Assembly (NCBI GenBank): GCA_947470805.1
Contig: CANIVU010000020.1
Location: 1 to 64,000, forward strand
Length of the DNA: 64,000 nucleotides
Direction of reading: 5' to 3'
Origin: Acidobacteriota bacterium
GTDB taxonomy: Bacteria > Acidobacteriota > Terriglobia > Bryobacterales > Bryobacteraceae
Numbering within the stretch: position 1 is the stretch's first letter; the number at the start of each line of letters is the position of its first letter. Made by a program: the position numbers and the translations under genes. A model generated the notes under the pieces. It searched no databases. It was not told where the DNA came from and saw nothing but the letters and a program-made list of their open reading frames with translations. This document shows, one piece after another, positions 10,355-18,593 of this stretch.

Positions 10355-10528
10355 CTAACTCGGCAAGAATACTTTGTGGTCTGGTGCCAGATGTTGCACC
10401 AGAACGAAGGCCATCCCCGGATCCTCGTTGCCGGGTATTCCGGAAAGAAACGCTTCAAACGCCCCAAGCCCACCCGCTGAGGCACCAACCCCAACAATAC
10501 CAAACCCCCGATTGCTTCGTATTCCCAT
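10355..10528 (-). pseudogene. detached N-terminal CheB segment of the CheB-CheR gene (frameshift)
   Basis: A 57-codon frame starting at the ATG at 10528. It reads as the exact missing start of Che[13 protein letters not shown] with the catalytic serine, then [15 protein letters not shown]. The homology then continues in the frame of the downstream gene as [21 protein letters not shown]. The jump falls at about 10371-10376, where the minus strand reads CACAAAGTATT; one extra A in this A-run would restore a single continuous gene of about 1115 residues. The upstream frame runs into a TAG at 10355-10357. An in-frame TAG just upstream of the ATG fixes the start. A real one-base deletion and a sequencing error are both possible. 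Confidence 0.85.
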
Positions 10529-10804
10529 CCTAACCCTACGCTACTCCTTCTCGGTTCCAATGAACAGCGGTTTATATGGGCCGAACCACGCGTTCCGCCC
10601 CCTCTAAAAGAGTAGCGCCCCGTCTTGGCCTCGAATTTTGCGAGTGTCGCCGTCCGGCGGCTGTCGATCCGGAAATAGAGAAGGAAGCTCAGCCCCATCC
10701 CCCATTCCCTCCAACCCCGGCTTCGCCTATAGTGAGGTTTGGAGCACAGTCGCTCCGCACCCCTGCACCCGCATCGGCCCGGCGCGACGCAGGAGGTGAG
10801 TTCG

Positions 10805-12946
10805 ATGAACTGGCACCTGGTCCGGAATGGCAAGCACTACGGCCCATTCGATCAACAAGCGCTGCAGAAACTGATTGCCCAGGGGCAACTGCAACCCGGC
10901 GACATGGTTCGCCCCGACAACTCCCCCAACTGGATCCCCGCCTCCCAGGCCCTCCGGTTCGCCCAACCGCCCCCCAAAAAGCGTGGCTGCCGCGGCTGCC
11001 TCACCCTCCTCATCGGCATCCCCGCCCTCCTCCTCCTCGGCCTCTTCCTCTGGCTCAAATACAAGGATTCCGGCAACCTCACCCTCGGCGCTGCCACCCC
11101 GCTCACCACCCAAACCATCCCCCCATCCGGCGGCGTCATCGCCATCCCCAACGGCCCCACGCTCACCATCTCCGCCGAAGCCTACACCCAACCCACCACC
11201 TTCAAAATCACCACCACCGCCATCACCGCCCACAAACTCGGCCCGCTCTTCCACCCCGCCTCCCCGCTCATATCCATCGACAACGGCCACGGCTACGCCA
11301 ACGACCCCATCACCGTCAAAATCCCCATCAAGCTCGCCAAAAACGAATTCGCCCTCGGCTTCTTCTACGACCGCAAAACCAGCCGTCTCGAAGGCCTTCC
11401 GCTCGTCGCCGAAGACGCCCAGTCCATCACCGTCCTCACCCGCCACTTCTCCGACATCGTCATCTCCAAAGCCAAAAAGGAGGAGGTCATCAAAGCCCTC
11501 CCCGTCGACAGCGGCTACCTCCCCGGCGCCGACGACTGGCAGTTCACCAACTACGGTTCCTGGCTCGCCCCCGGCGGCCACTGCGCCGGCCAGTCCATCA
11601 CCTCGCTCTGGTATTACGTCGAAAAGAAGAAGGCCGCCGGCGAACGCCCCCTCTACGGCCGCTACGACAACAACGACTACGGCATGGGCACCATCGACCT
11701 CCAGAACGACGACTCCTGGGGCTACCGCTTCTCCTCCGTCGTTCAAAGCGAGCTCGATTGGAACAGTCTCAGCCGCCGCATTGTCCGCAAGTTCAACGGC
11801 TTCAACAGCGGCCTCACCTGGCTGGCGTTCGCCTACGCCATCCATATCACCGGCGAACCCCAATACATCGAAATCTGGGGCCAATCCACCGACAAAACCG
11901 GAAAAACCACCGAAGCCGGCCATGCCATGGTGGTCTACAAAGCGGACGCCACCGGCCTCTACATCGCCGACCCGAACTACCACGGCAACGCCAACCGCAA
12001 GATCACCCTCGCCGCCGGCCAACTCCAGCCCTACAACTCCGGCGCCAACAAGGCGGAAATCGACAAAGGCAACGGCATATCATTCCCGACGCTCCTCTAC
12101 ATCGGCAAAACCGCCATTGCCGACTGGCCCAACGTCGCCAACCGCTACGCCGAAATCGCCACGGCCAAAATCGGAAACGACAAATTCCCCAACTGGAAAA
12201 TCACCTACATGGTCCAGGAGGGCCCCAACCAGAAGTGGCTGGAACTAACCAAAGTCATCAAGACCGCCGAAAACAAAATCCGCCTCCACATCAAGTTCCC
12301 CTACGGCTCCGGAGCCGCCCCCTACCGCGTCACAGTGTACAAAGGAACCGCCCCCCAGAACACAGGGGCCTTTGACGCCAACGGGGACGCCTACTACAAC
12401 GCCGCCCTGGAAAAGGGGGTGAACAACCTCGGCTTCTACTACTTCAAACTGGACGCCAACGGGGACGAGCAGTACATCGATTTCAAGCGTGCCCGCGTCC
12501 TATTCGGAGATGACGATCTCACCGGAACCTGGAAGGGCGAAATGACCGCGCGCGGCACCGAAGTCTTCCGCAAGCACATCGAAGATCTGGTCGTGGTAGT
12601 TCTCCGCGCCTTCTTGCCGGACCGTACCGAAGGCGATCTCCGAGCCGCCGCCGCCGCATCGATCAAGATGAACGTTGAAACCCACCCCTTCACCCTGCAA
12701 CTGACCAAACGCCCCAACGACGAAGCCAAGTACGACTTCACCATGCACGGCCCGGAGACGGTAACCGGCGTAGCCGACTACAAGGACGGCGAACTAACCT
12801 GGCGAGCCCGCGCCGCCGACCGGTCCACCGCCGACTACCGCGGCACCACTACCGCCAAGGGAACCATGACCGGCACCATCGCCATCAACGCCTGGGGCCT
12901 CATCCCCAACGCCGCCACCAGCACCTTCGCAATACAAAAGCAATAA
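10805..12946 (+). CDS. GYF_2 / membrane-anchored papain-like cysteine protease-like protein
   Basis: A 713-residue protein with a strong AGGAGGTGA ribosome site 5 bases before the ATG; the frame extends 66 bases further upstream but lacks a better start. The first 50 residues are a GYF_2 (DUF4339) domain (GKHYGPFD, MVRPDNSPNW, ASQALRF). A Lys/Arg/Cys-rich stop and one membrane helix follow (LLIGIPALLLLGLFLWL, about 62-82). Next is a ZU5-like beta domain (about 100-220), then a region with GGHCAGQS (Cys near 260), a His in EAGHAMVVY (near 373) and ADPNY (near 390), the order expected of a C39/papain-like cysteine peptidase. The C-terminal 200 residues look like a beta-rich domain. The peptidase call is inference from residue order and spacing. 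Confidence 0.75.
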   Translation: MNWHLVRNGKHYGPFDQQALQKLIAQGQLQPGDMVRPDNSPNWIPASQALRFAQPPPKKRGCRGCLTLLIGIPALLLLGLFLWLKYKDSGNLTLGAATPLTTQTIPPSGGVIAIPNGPTLTISAEAYTQPTTFKITTTAITAHKLGPLFHPASPLISIDNGHGYANDPITVKIPIKLAKNEFALGFFYDRKTSRLEGLPLVAEDAQSITVLTRHFSDIVISKAKKEEVIKALPVDSGYLPGADDWQFTNYGSWLAPGGHCAGQSITSLWYYVEKKKAAGERPLYGRYDNNDYGMGTIDLQNDDSWGYRFSSVVQSELDWNSLSRRIVRKFNGFNSGLTWLAFAYAIHITGEPQYIEIWGQSTDKTGKTTEAGHAMVVYKADATGLYIADPNYHGNANRKITLAAGQLQPYNSGANKAEIDKGNGISFPTLLYIGKTAIADWPNVANRYAEIATAKIGNDKFPNWKITYMVQEGPNQKWLELTKVIKTAENKIRLHIKFPYGSGAAPYRVTVYKGTAPQNTGAFDANGDAYYNAALEKGVNNLGFYYFKLDANGDEQYIDFKRARVLFGDDDLTGTWKGEMTARGTEVFRKHIEDLVVVVLRAFLPDRTEGDLRAAAAASIKMNVETHPFTLQLTKRPNDEAKYDFTMHGPETVTGVADYKDGELTWRARAADRSTADYRGTTTAKGTMTGTIAINAWGLIPNAATSTFAIQKQ

Positions 12947-12948
12947 TG

Positions 12949-12986
12949 TGGTGTCAGACACCTCATTTTTTTCCGTAAAACGTCTC
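12949..12986. repeat. TGGTGTCAGACACC palindromic repeat, copy 2
   Basis: Second copy of the element at 3751-3790, carrying the same palindrome, T-run and TCCGTAAAA. It fills the 39-base gap between the convergent GYF-domain gene and the metalloprotease gene, just after the TAA at 12946. Two copies at 3' ends of genes suggest a dispersed intergenic element. Confidence 0.6.
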
Positions 12987-15900
12987 TATTGCACCGCCAA
13001 CCCCACTCGCCGCCCCGCCGGCCCATCGCCCACCCGAATCTCATGATTCCCTTCCACCAGCCCCTCAGGCACGCGCAGGTTTAACTGATACACCCCCGTC
13101 CCCACCAACCCGCCCCACTCCACCACAGCCGCCAACCCACCTACCGTCACCACCGGCAATCGCCGCAGTGCCAACGGCCCCGTCACCGCCCGCCCCGCCT
13201 CCGGCATCGGGTCCGTCTCCCCCAACCCCATCGCAAAAACACTGATCAACTCCCCCGCCCGCGCCGCCCGCCCATAACTCCCCGCCAGCGTCCCATCGCC
13301 GAACACCGCCGCCGCCTGCAATCCCGTCGCGTGCGGGATCCCGATCACCGCTCCATATCCCTTCCCATACCCAATCCGCACCCCAACTGACTCCACCCCA
13401 TCCCGCAAAACCTTCAACTCGCACGTCCCCTCTCCCGCGACATCAAAATACAAATTCACCTGCCCCGGGCTCACAAACGCCGGATACAACGGCATCCCAT
13501 CGCACCGTGCCGACACCCCCGCCAACACCTCCGGCAATCGCCCATCCACAATATCCGCCCCGCTCCACGCCCGAACCGCCCCCGCCAGGTTCGAACCCGA
13601 CACAACCACAAATCCCCCCGCGCTCACCCACCCCACATCGCCGTTCAAATTGGTCACCGCCCCCGCCGTAAACGACGGCCGCTCCACCGTCCCGCCCTGC
13701 CGCACCCGGAATGCCGACCCCGCCACCAGCACATCTCCCTCCCGCGCCTTCCCCGTCAGGTTCGGCGCCACCGTCACCTCCACAAACGGGTACAGGCCGC
13801 CCTTGTTGTCCACCGCCCGCCCAGTCAGCCAGTCCACCGTACTCGTCACCCGCCCGCCAGCCAGAAATCCGCCCGTAATGCCCACCTGAAACTGCACCTC
13901 CCCGCCCGCATTGCCCACCTCCCACTCCTGCGGCCGCAGCACCGGTCGCAGCACAGGGTCCAACCCGCTCTGCGTCAGCAACACCCGGTTCCCGCTCACA
14001 TTCACATATCCGGACCGCATCTCCGCCCCGCTATGCGCCTCCACCTGCCACCGGATCGACTCCGGCCCCGCCACCGTCGCCCGAATCCAACTCGCCTCCG
14101 CCGTCGCCGTCAACGCGCACCCCTCCGCCCTCGCCGGCAACGTCGTTTCCCCCGCGATCGCCGAAAAGTGAAGCGACGGAAAGACACTCACCCGGCACTC
14201 CGTCTGCAGCCGCAACAAATCCGACTTCCACACAGCCGACCGCAACCCCGACCGGTCCTCCGCCTCCACAAACACCGTCACAGCCGCCCCCAGCGCCGGC
14301 TTTAACACCACGTCCGGCCGCAACTCCCGCTCCTCTCCGCGAAACGTGTTGTTGGCCGGGTTGACATACCCGCCCAACGTGCAAAAGGCGTTATCCCGCC
14401 CCGTGCCACTCAGATACGCAAACGTTCCCACCGCCGCGTCAATCCGGAACGCGCACCCCCTCGCCCGGTCCGCTGTCTCCCCAATCACCACGTCCACAAA
14501 CCGAACATCGCCCACCCCGTTCTCATCCCGCACCAGGAACGAAAACGACGTCGTCACTCCCGTCCGCACCGGCCCCGCGTTCGGACTCCCAAACGCTACC
14601 ACCGGCGCCACCGCCCGCCCCGCTTGTTCAATCAACCGCGTGCTCCGCCCCAACGTCACCGCCCCGCTTCGCCCGCCCGGCTGCCCGTTGGCCTCCGTCT
14701 CCACCACCACCGTCGCCGGCCCCGTTCCCTTCTGCACCCGTGGCGTCATCCAATACGGACGCGCCGTCAACTCCCACGCGCACCCCGCCGGCGCCGCCAC
14801 GCTCAGTGTCAATCGCCCGCCGCTCGCCCCCACATTCGCTCCCGGGCTCAACGCATAGGTCGCGCATTCCGGTTCATACGCCACCCGCACCGTCAGCGTC
14901 GTATCCGTCCGGTCCAGAACCGTAATCGATAACGGCGAATACGGATCCACCCACTGCGTCCCAGTCGCCATCCCCTGATCGCCCGTGAACACCCGGTTCA
15001 GCTCCGCCCGCTCCGCCAACGGCGCCGGCGTCATGTCCAGCAGAAAACTCTCCGCCTCCTCGCTGCCTTCCATCTGCCGCAGCACCGCCACATTCGTCAC
15101 CGGCGCCAGTCGCCCGCCCCCCACGGGCCGCCCCGTCAACGCCTCCCCGGCCCGCTCGTAGTGCAACAGCAGGCTCTGCTCCCCGGCGTCCACTCGCCGC
15201 CGGATCCGCAGCGCTTTCGTGCCGCCGCCCGCCGCGTGCAGCGCGCCCACCGTATACGTCCCGCTCGCTGTTACCGTCGTGATCTGGGCGCCGTCCAACC
15301 ATCCCAGCATCTGCTTCTGGTTCACCCCGAATCCCATCCGGTTCTCCGTCCGGCCCATCGTGTTATAGGCGTCTCCGTACTCGTGGACAACGGCATCGGC
15401 CCGCCCCAACCCCAGCGCCTCGCCGTTGTAAACCAGCAGCTTCCCATGCTGCAACCCCAGCCCGTGGCCGAATTCATGATGCATCACGTTCAGCAGGTCC
15501 GTCCGCAGCAGTCCGCCCTCGCTGAAATCCCGCTGCCCCTTCCCCACCACGACATACTGCAAGGAGGCCTTCATCCCCCCCTGCGCCACCGGAAACGAAA
15601 TACAGCCGAGCGTACTCTTCCCCGAAAATCCGCACGCGTTCAAATCGTTGCCGCCAATCACGATAATCCGGTTGTACCCGGCCAGGTTCGCCTCCCGCTG
15701 CGCCGCCGCCATCGCCGGCAATCCCACCGGGGACAGATCGCACGCAATGCTCCCCGTCAGCGTGTACGGCCCAAACACTTCCCCCTGCAACCGCACCTTT
15801 CCATAGCTGTTTTCGCCCAGAAATCGCTGCAGCGTCGCGCCGCTTTCGCCAAACACCACCTCCCGCGCCTCCCCCGCCGTAAACGGCAGCGGCTCCTGCC

Positions 15901-16438
15901 CCGGCAGGTTCACCAGGATCACCGCCACACGCTGCTCCCCAACCGTCGGGCACGCCGGGTCCGCCACCACCGCCCGGTCCAGCAATTCGGCCGACACCAC
16001 CACCGCCCGGTCGCCGAACCGTACCGTCCGCAGCGCCATCTTCGCCCCGCACCCGGCGCTCACCGCCTCACGCCCATCCATCCGCGCCGTCACCCACTCC
16101 CCGCTCCCTGCCTCCTGGTACCGATACTCGTACACGCTGTACCCGGCCCGGTCCTCCACCGTCACCTCCACCGTCACCTCCACCGCCCCCCGATACTGCG
16201 AATAGCGCTCCATGTACTCGCCCCCCGGCGTCTCCTCCGCCCGCAACGCCACCTCCCGCGCCGCCCGCGGGTCCAAAATCGCCAACCGCCGCAACGCCTC
16301 CAGCCGCTCGCGCCGCTGCTCCCGCCCCAGTCCCGTCTTCATGCGCGCATTCGCGCCCCGCACCCGATCCCGCAACTCGGAAACCTCGTCCGCCATCAGC
16401 CAGCCGCTCAGAAGGAAAAACACCAACAGTCCGCGCAT
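12986..16438 (-). CDS. secreted M11-like zinc metalloprotease with BACON-like and TIGR03437-like domains
   Basis: A 1150-residue protein with an N-terminal signal peptide (LLVFFLLSGWLMA). The catalytic domain carries HHEFGHGLGLQH near residues 318-330, the metzincin zinc pattern HExxHxxGxxH, followed by an NTMGR methionine-turn candidate; the surroundings resemble the gametolysin (M11) family. The middle part has Ig-like and BACON-like beta domains (about 530-600, 780-850 and 860-930) in which conserved SWI-type residues are visible. The last 230 residues match the TIGR03437 C-terminal domain known from Solibacter (SGSNLAG, YPAFVSPGQVNLYF, GLGETDP, PVVTVGG, GVYQLNLRVP). It is probably an extracellular or surface protease. 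It is read convergently with the GYF gene and divergently from 16520. Confidence 0.85.
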   Translation of the reverse strand: MRGLLVFFLLSGWLMADEVSELRDRVRGANARMKTGLGREQRRERLEALRRLAILDPRAAREVALRAEETPGGEYMERYSQYRGAVEVTVEVTVEDRAGYSVYEYRYQEAGSGEWVTARMDGREAVSAGCGAKMALRTVRFGDRAVVVSAELLDRAVVADPACPTVGEQRVAVILVNLPGQEPLPFTAGEAREVVFGESGATLQRFLGENSYGKVRLQGEVFGPYTLTGSIACDLSPVGLPAMAAAQREANLAGYNRIIVIGGNDLNACGFSGKSTLGCISFPVAQGGMKASLQYVVVGKGQRDFSEGGLLRTDLLNVMHHEFGHGLGLQHGKLLVYNGEALGLGRADAVVHEYGDAYNTMGRTENRMGFGVNQKQMLGWLDGAQITTVTASGTYTVGALHAAGGGTKALRIRRRVDAGEQSLLLHYERAGEALTGRPVGGGRLAPVTNVAVLRQMEGSEEAESFLLDMTPAPLAERAELNRVFTGDQGMATGTQWVDPYSPLSITVLDRTDTTLTVRVAYEPECATYALSPGANVGASGGRLTLSVAAPAGCAWELTARPYWMTPRVQKGTGPATVVVETEANGQPGGRSGAVTLGRSTRLIEQAGRAVAPVVAFGSPNAGPVRTGVTTSFSFLVRDENGVGDVRFVDVVIGETADRARGCAFRIDAAVGTFAYLSGTGRDNAFCTLGGYVNPANNTFRGEERELRPDVVLKPALGAAVTVFVEAEDRSGLRSAVWKSDLLRLQTECRVSVFPSLHFSAIAGETTLPARAEGCALTATAEASWIRATVAGPESIRWQVEAHSGAEMRSGYVNVSGNRVLLTQSGLDPVLRPVLRPQEWEVGNAGGEVQFQVGITGGFLAGGRVTSTVDWLTGRAVDNKGGLYPFVEVTVAPNLTGKAREGDVLVAGSAFRVRQGGTVERPSFTAGAVTNLNGDVGWVSAGGFVVVSGSNLAGAVRAWSGADIVDGRLPEVLAGVSARCDGMPLYPAFVSPGQVNLYFDVAGEGTCELKVLRDGVESVGVRIGYGKGYGAVIGIPHATGLQAAAVFGDGTLAGSYGRAARAGELISVFAMGLGETDPMPEAGRAVTGPLALRRLPVVTVGGLAAVVEWGGLVGTGVYQLNLRVPEGLVEGNHEIRVGDGPAGRRVGLAVQ

Positions 16439-16519
16439 ATCCGTATCTGCGCCATTCGTCCGCCTTCCTGCGACTTTTTTTGACAGCTCCTCTGCAAAAA
16501 CTCGCAGAGCTCTTCAAAC

Positions 16520-17542
16520 ATGTCTAAACTCACCCTTCTCGCCATCCTCCTCTGTGGCGTCCTCGCCGCCCAAACCGCCGACCCGCCCAAGCCCCCAAAG
16601 AAAAAGGGCTTTTTCGATCGCCTCAACGAGAAAATGGACAAGCTCGAACAGAAGTACGGAACGCAGCCCCCGCCCCCGCAGCAACAACAGCAACAGCCAA
16701 ACACCCCACAACCCGCCGCAAGCACTCCACTGCCGGCCGACTTCTTTACCGACGCCCCGCCCCCTCCCCTCGCCCCGCGCGGCCCGCTGCTCGACCTCAC
16801 CCAACCCCTCCCCGCCCGCCCCCGAGCCTACTGCGCCACCTCCCCCGAAACCCGCGCCGAATGTGCCAAAATCGCCCTCGTCGCCGCCGCCCAGGGCCGC
16901 CACGATTTCCTCCTCCCCTGGATCTACCCCAAGTGGCGCAACAGCGGCTGGACTAACCCGAACAGCCTTCTGATCCATCCCGACAACTCCCCCTACTGCG
17001 GCAAATACCTCGCCCACGGTGGCGCTGAGTACGGCTACTTGGACTACGAAAAGTGTTGGATCGACTATACCGTCTACTTCGATAACGACGGCTATCTCAC
17101 CGACATCCAAAGCCAGATCCGTACCATGCCCACCATCCAGTACGATCCCGCCCGCCCCAACGCCAAACAGCACCTCCAGTGGGTCGAAGACGCCCGCCGG
17201 CTCATCGAACTGGCCGGCCGGGCCAACCCCGCCAAAGTCTCCGAAGCGCTCCGTGCCTTCGGCTTCCAGGGCCCCTCGGCCGAAGGACTGATCGCCTTCC
17301 TGCGCGGGGAACAAAAAAGCTGGGGCCGCCCTGGCGAACCAATGGCGGCCAAAATCCAGAACTGCCGCCTCCATACCGCCACAATCCCGATGGACGGCAC
17401 CAAGGCCGAAGCTCGGCTCCTGTGCGTCTATGACAATTACTTCCGCGACATCCTCGTCAATCTCTACTTCGACAAGCGCCAGTGGCTGGTATCAGGCACC
17501 TCCACATCCTCCGTCCCGGTGCAATCCCGCCACCAAAAATAG
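16520..17542 (+). CDS. secreted Pro/Gln-rich protein of unknown function
   Basis: A 340-residue protein with a clear signal peptide (LTLLAILLCGVLAAQ). The mature N-terminus is a Lys/Pro-rich segment, then a PPPPQQQQQQPNTP low-complexity linker, then a globular part from about residue 100 that holds six cysteines (CATS, ECAK, YCGK, KCWID, NCRL, LLCVY), possibly three disulfides. I do not recognise the globular domain. It is transcribed divergently from the metalloprotease gene, with 81 bases between the two starts. Confidence 0.75.
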   Translation: MSKLTLLAILLCGVLAAQTADPPKPPKKKGFFDRLNEKMDKLEQKYGTQPPPPQQQQQQPNTPQPAASTPLPADFFTDAPPPPLAPRGPLLDLTQPLPARPRAYCATSPETRAECAKIALVAAAQGRHDFLLPWIYPKWRNSGWTNPNSLLIHPDNSPYCGKYLAHGGAEYGYLDYEKCWIDYTVYFDNDGYLTDIQSQIRTMPTIQYDPARPNAKQHLQWVEDARRLIELAGRANPAKVSEALRAFGFQGPSAEGLIAFLRGEQKSWGRPGEPMAAKIQNCRLHTATIPMDGTKAEARLLCVYDNYFRDILVNLYFDKRQWLVSGTSTSSVPVQSRHQK

Positions 17543-17641
17543 TCCGCCGCTCTGCGGCTTCCCACTCCCGCAAGCCATTCCACGAAATGGATGTCACCAA
17601 TCGTCCGCAAACAACGCTTGCACAGGTGGAGCCCCGAAACC

Positions 17642-18490
17642 ATGAACACCCGCAAGAACCACGCCGCCCTCCTCCCGGAGGACAAGACAGCCTTCGTCCA
17701 GGCCGTCCTGGCCCTGAAAAACGACGTCGATAGCGTCCTCAACCCCGGCAAAATGAAGCGCTACGACGACTTCGTCCAGATCCACAAGAACGCCATGATC
17801 GGTCCGGATATGTTCATGCCCATGCCGCACCAGGGCTCACTCTTCTTCCCCTGGCACCGCGTCTTCCTCCGGCAATTTGAATTAGCCTTGCAGTCCGCCA
17901 CCGGGAACCCGAATATCGCCATCCCCTATTGGGACTGGGAACTCTCCGGCAAAAACAACCCCTTTACCCCCGATTTCATGGGCGGCGATGGAGACAATCG
18001 CGTCATCACCGGCCCCTTCGCCTTCGCCGGTAAGAAGTTCAAGATCCGCGTCTGGGATGGAGACACTGGGAATGCCGGCCTGCGCCGTGACTTCGGGAAC
18101 GATGCCTCCGCCCACCTGCCGACGCCTTCCCAGGTAGCCTCGGCCCTCACCAAGACCCCCTACTCGCCCGGCCCCAAAAGTTGGCGCCCAGTCTGCGAAG
18201 GCGCACTGCACAACCCGGTCCATCGCTGGATCGGCGGCAATATGGCCGAAGTCACTTCTCCCAACGACCCCGTCTTCTTCCTCCACCACTGCTACATCGA
18301 TCGCCTCTGGGAGAACTGGCGCACCCAGCACCCCACCAGCGAAGCCTACCTGCCCGCCGCCGGCTCCCCGGGTTACGACCTCGCCTCCGAACTCGTCTTC
18401 AATAAAGCCGGCAAGCCCGCCCCCTGGACTGGCTCCTGGACCGTCCAGGACACGCTCAATACCGCCACTCTCGGCTACACCTACGAATAG
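17642..18490 (+). CDS. tyrosinase family copper oxidase
   Basis: A 282-residue type-3 copper protein. The CuA site is formed by a His in QIHKNAM and by MPHQGSLFFPWHRVFLRQFE, which gives HQ and WHR; the CuB site is formed by LHNPVHRWIGG and by NDPVFFLHHCYIDRLWENW. Tyrosinases hydroxylate monophenols and oxidise diphenols to quinones. There is no signal peptide at the chosen ATG, which follows a GGTGGAG at 12 bases; the frame is open to an ATG at 17591 that adds only 17 basic residues. No copper chaperone or melanin gene is adjacent. The length is that of short bacterial tyrosinases. Confidence 0.92.
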   Translation: MNTRKNHAALLPEDKTAFVQAVLALKNDVDSVLNPGKMKRYDDFVQIHKNAMIGPDMFMPMPHQGSLFFPWHRVFLRQFELALQSATGNPNIAIPYWDWELSGKNNPFTPDFMGGDGDNRVITGPFAFAGKKFKIRVWDGDTGNAGLRRDFGNDASAHLPTPSQVASALTKTPYSPGPKSWRPVCEGALHNPVHRWIGGNMAEVTSPNDPVFFLHHCYIDRLWENWRTQHPTSEAYLPAAGSPGYDLASELVFNKAGKPAPWTGSWTVQDTLNTATLGYTYE

Positions 18491-18593
18491 CCGCCACCAC
18501 TCCTCGCGAATCGGGCGAGCCCGCACCACAGGCTCGCCCGCCCCGCCCAAAAAACTTTCGCGGCTTTCCCCCCAATTCCCGCATACCCATACA

